Assembly (NCBI GenBank): GCA_903813345.2
Contig: CAIIXF020000004.1
Span: forward strand, 6,529,525 to 6,593,524
DNA from: Owenia fusiformis
Lineage: Eukaryota > Annelida > Polychaeta > Sabellida > Oweniidae
Reading direction: 5' to 3'
Length of the DNA stretch: 64,000 bases
Positions 63,731-64,000 of this stretch are shown piece after piece. Position numbers and translations under genes: made by a program. Numbering within the stretch: position 1 is the stretch's first letter; every line of letters starts with the position of its first letter. The notes under the pieces are model-generated. The model saw only the letters and a list, made by a program, of their open reading frames with translations. It was not told the DNA's origin and ran no database searches.

Positions 63731-64000
63731 ATCAAAGGTGATTGGTCCTAGGTGGGGAAGGTTTCTAAATATGTTTGGTGGTGAGCTATGTTAGATGGTG
63801 ATATGGGTTAACCGATTCCTCCAAAATAGATCGATAGAAAACAAGTTAATTCAAATACATCTATTGCATAAAAAACTTTAAACTACCCTTGAGATTTCGA
63901 GAAATATAGAAAATGACACGTCTTCTTTTGATCTCAAGAGTTTACTAGAAAATGTCAGATCAACAAAGTGATAATCTGAGCTGGGAATTACCACTCAAAT

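Overview
This is nuclear DNA of an animal, probably a marine invertebrate. The reasons are a spliced gene with GT...AG introns of 0.4 to 10 kb, a DIRS-type retrotransposon, a LINE tail, many small inverted-repeat transposons and AT-rich, gene-poor flanks. No bacterial gene, operon or ribosome binding site is present. The organism cannot be named from the sequence. A marine worm (annelid) is an attractive inference, because the main gene encodes a giant collagen with threonine in the Gly-X-Y third position, a chemistry known from annelid cuticle collagen.

The one convincing host gene lies on the minus strand, from 38180 leftward to at least 263. Seven exons can be joined, all by phase-1 junctions: 38180-38021, 32602-31706, 31278-31042, 30667-30608, 29386-29330, 27499-10139 and 310-263. 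The product would be at least about 6270 residues. It has a short basic cytoplasmic tail, one membrane-spanning signal anchor, a Gln/His/Asp/Asn-rich ectodomain built of heptapeptide repeats that ends in a dibasic KR site, and then an enormous collagen helix. A single exon of 17,361 bp supplies 5787 codons of Gly-X-Y, almost all Gly-X-Thr in a nine-residue unit (GATGATGST). Three copies of a proline-rich marker block, 3564 and 3960 bp apart, show that it also grew by duplication of whole 3.6-4 kb modules. The 3' end is unsettled: either a GC donor leads across a 9.8-kb intron to the small exon 310-263 and beyond the window, or the chain ends at a stop at 10035.

Around and inside the gene is a dense transposon landscape. 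From 1.9 to 8.3 kb a dead DIRS element is split by a 4.5-kb inverted-repeat element, which itself carries a TTAA-flanked element, a CAC-ended element with a 5-bp target duplication and other debris. Introns hold a 29-bp minisatellite, palindromes and a LINE 3' end that stops about 30 bp from a splice acceptor. From 39.0 to 40.9 kb another member of the same inverted-repeat family contains two copies of a 0.4-kb TA-flanked element in opposite orientation.

The right third (41.6-64 kb) has no recognisable full gene. It holds a 3.77-kb transposon with about 525-bp near-identical terminal repeats, a 5-bp target duplication and a C2H2 zinc-finger reading frame. It also holds a third CAC-ended element with a 5-bp duplication, several small palindromic elements, a 111-bp triplet repeat and a 153-bp tandem array at the right edge. 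A candidate 5' untranslated exon of the collagen gene near 41.33 kb and a candidate plus-strand first exon ending at 45389 are tentative.
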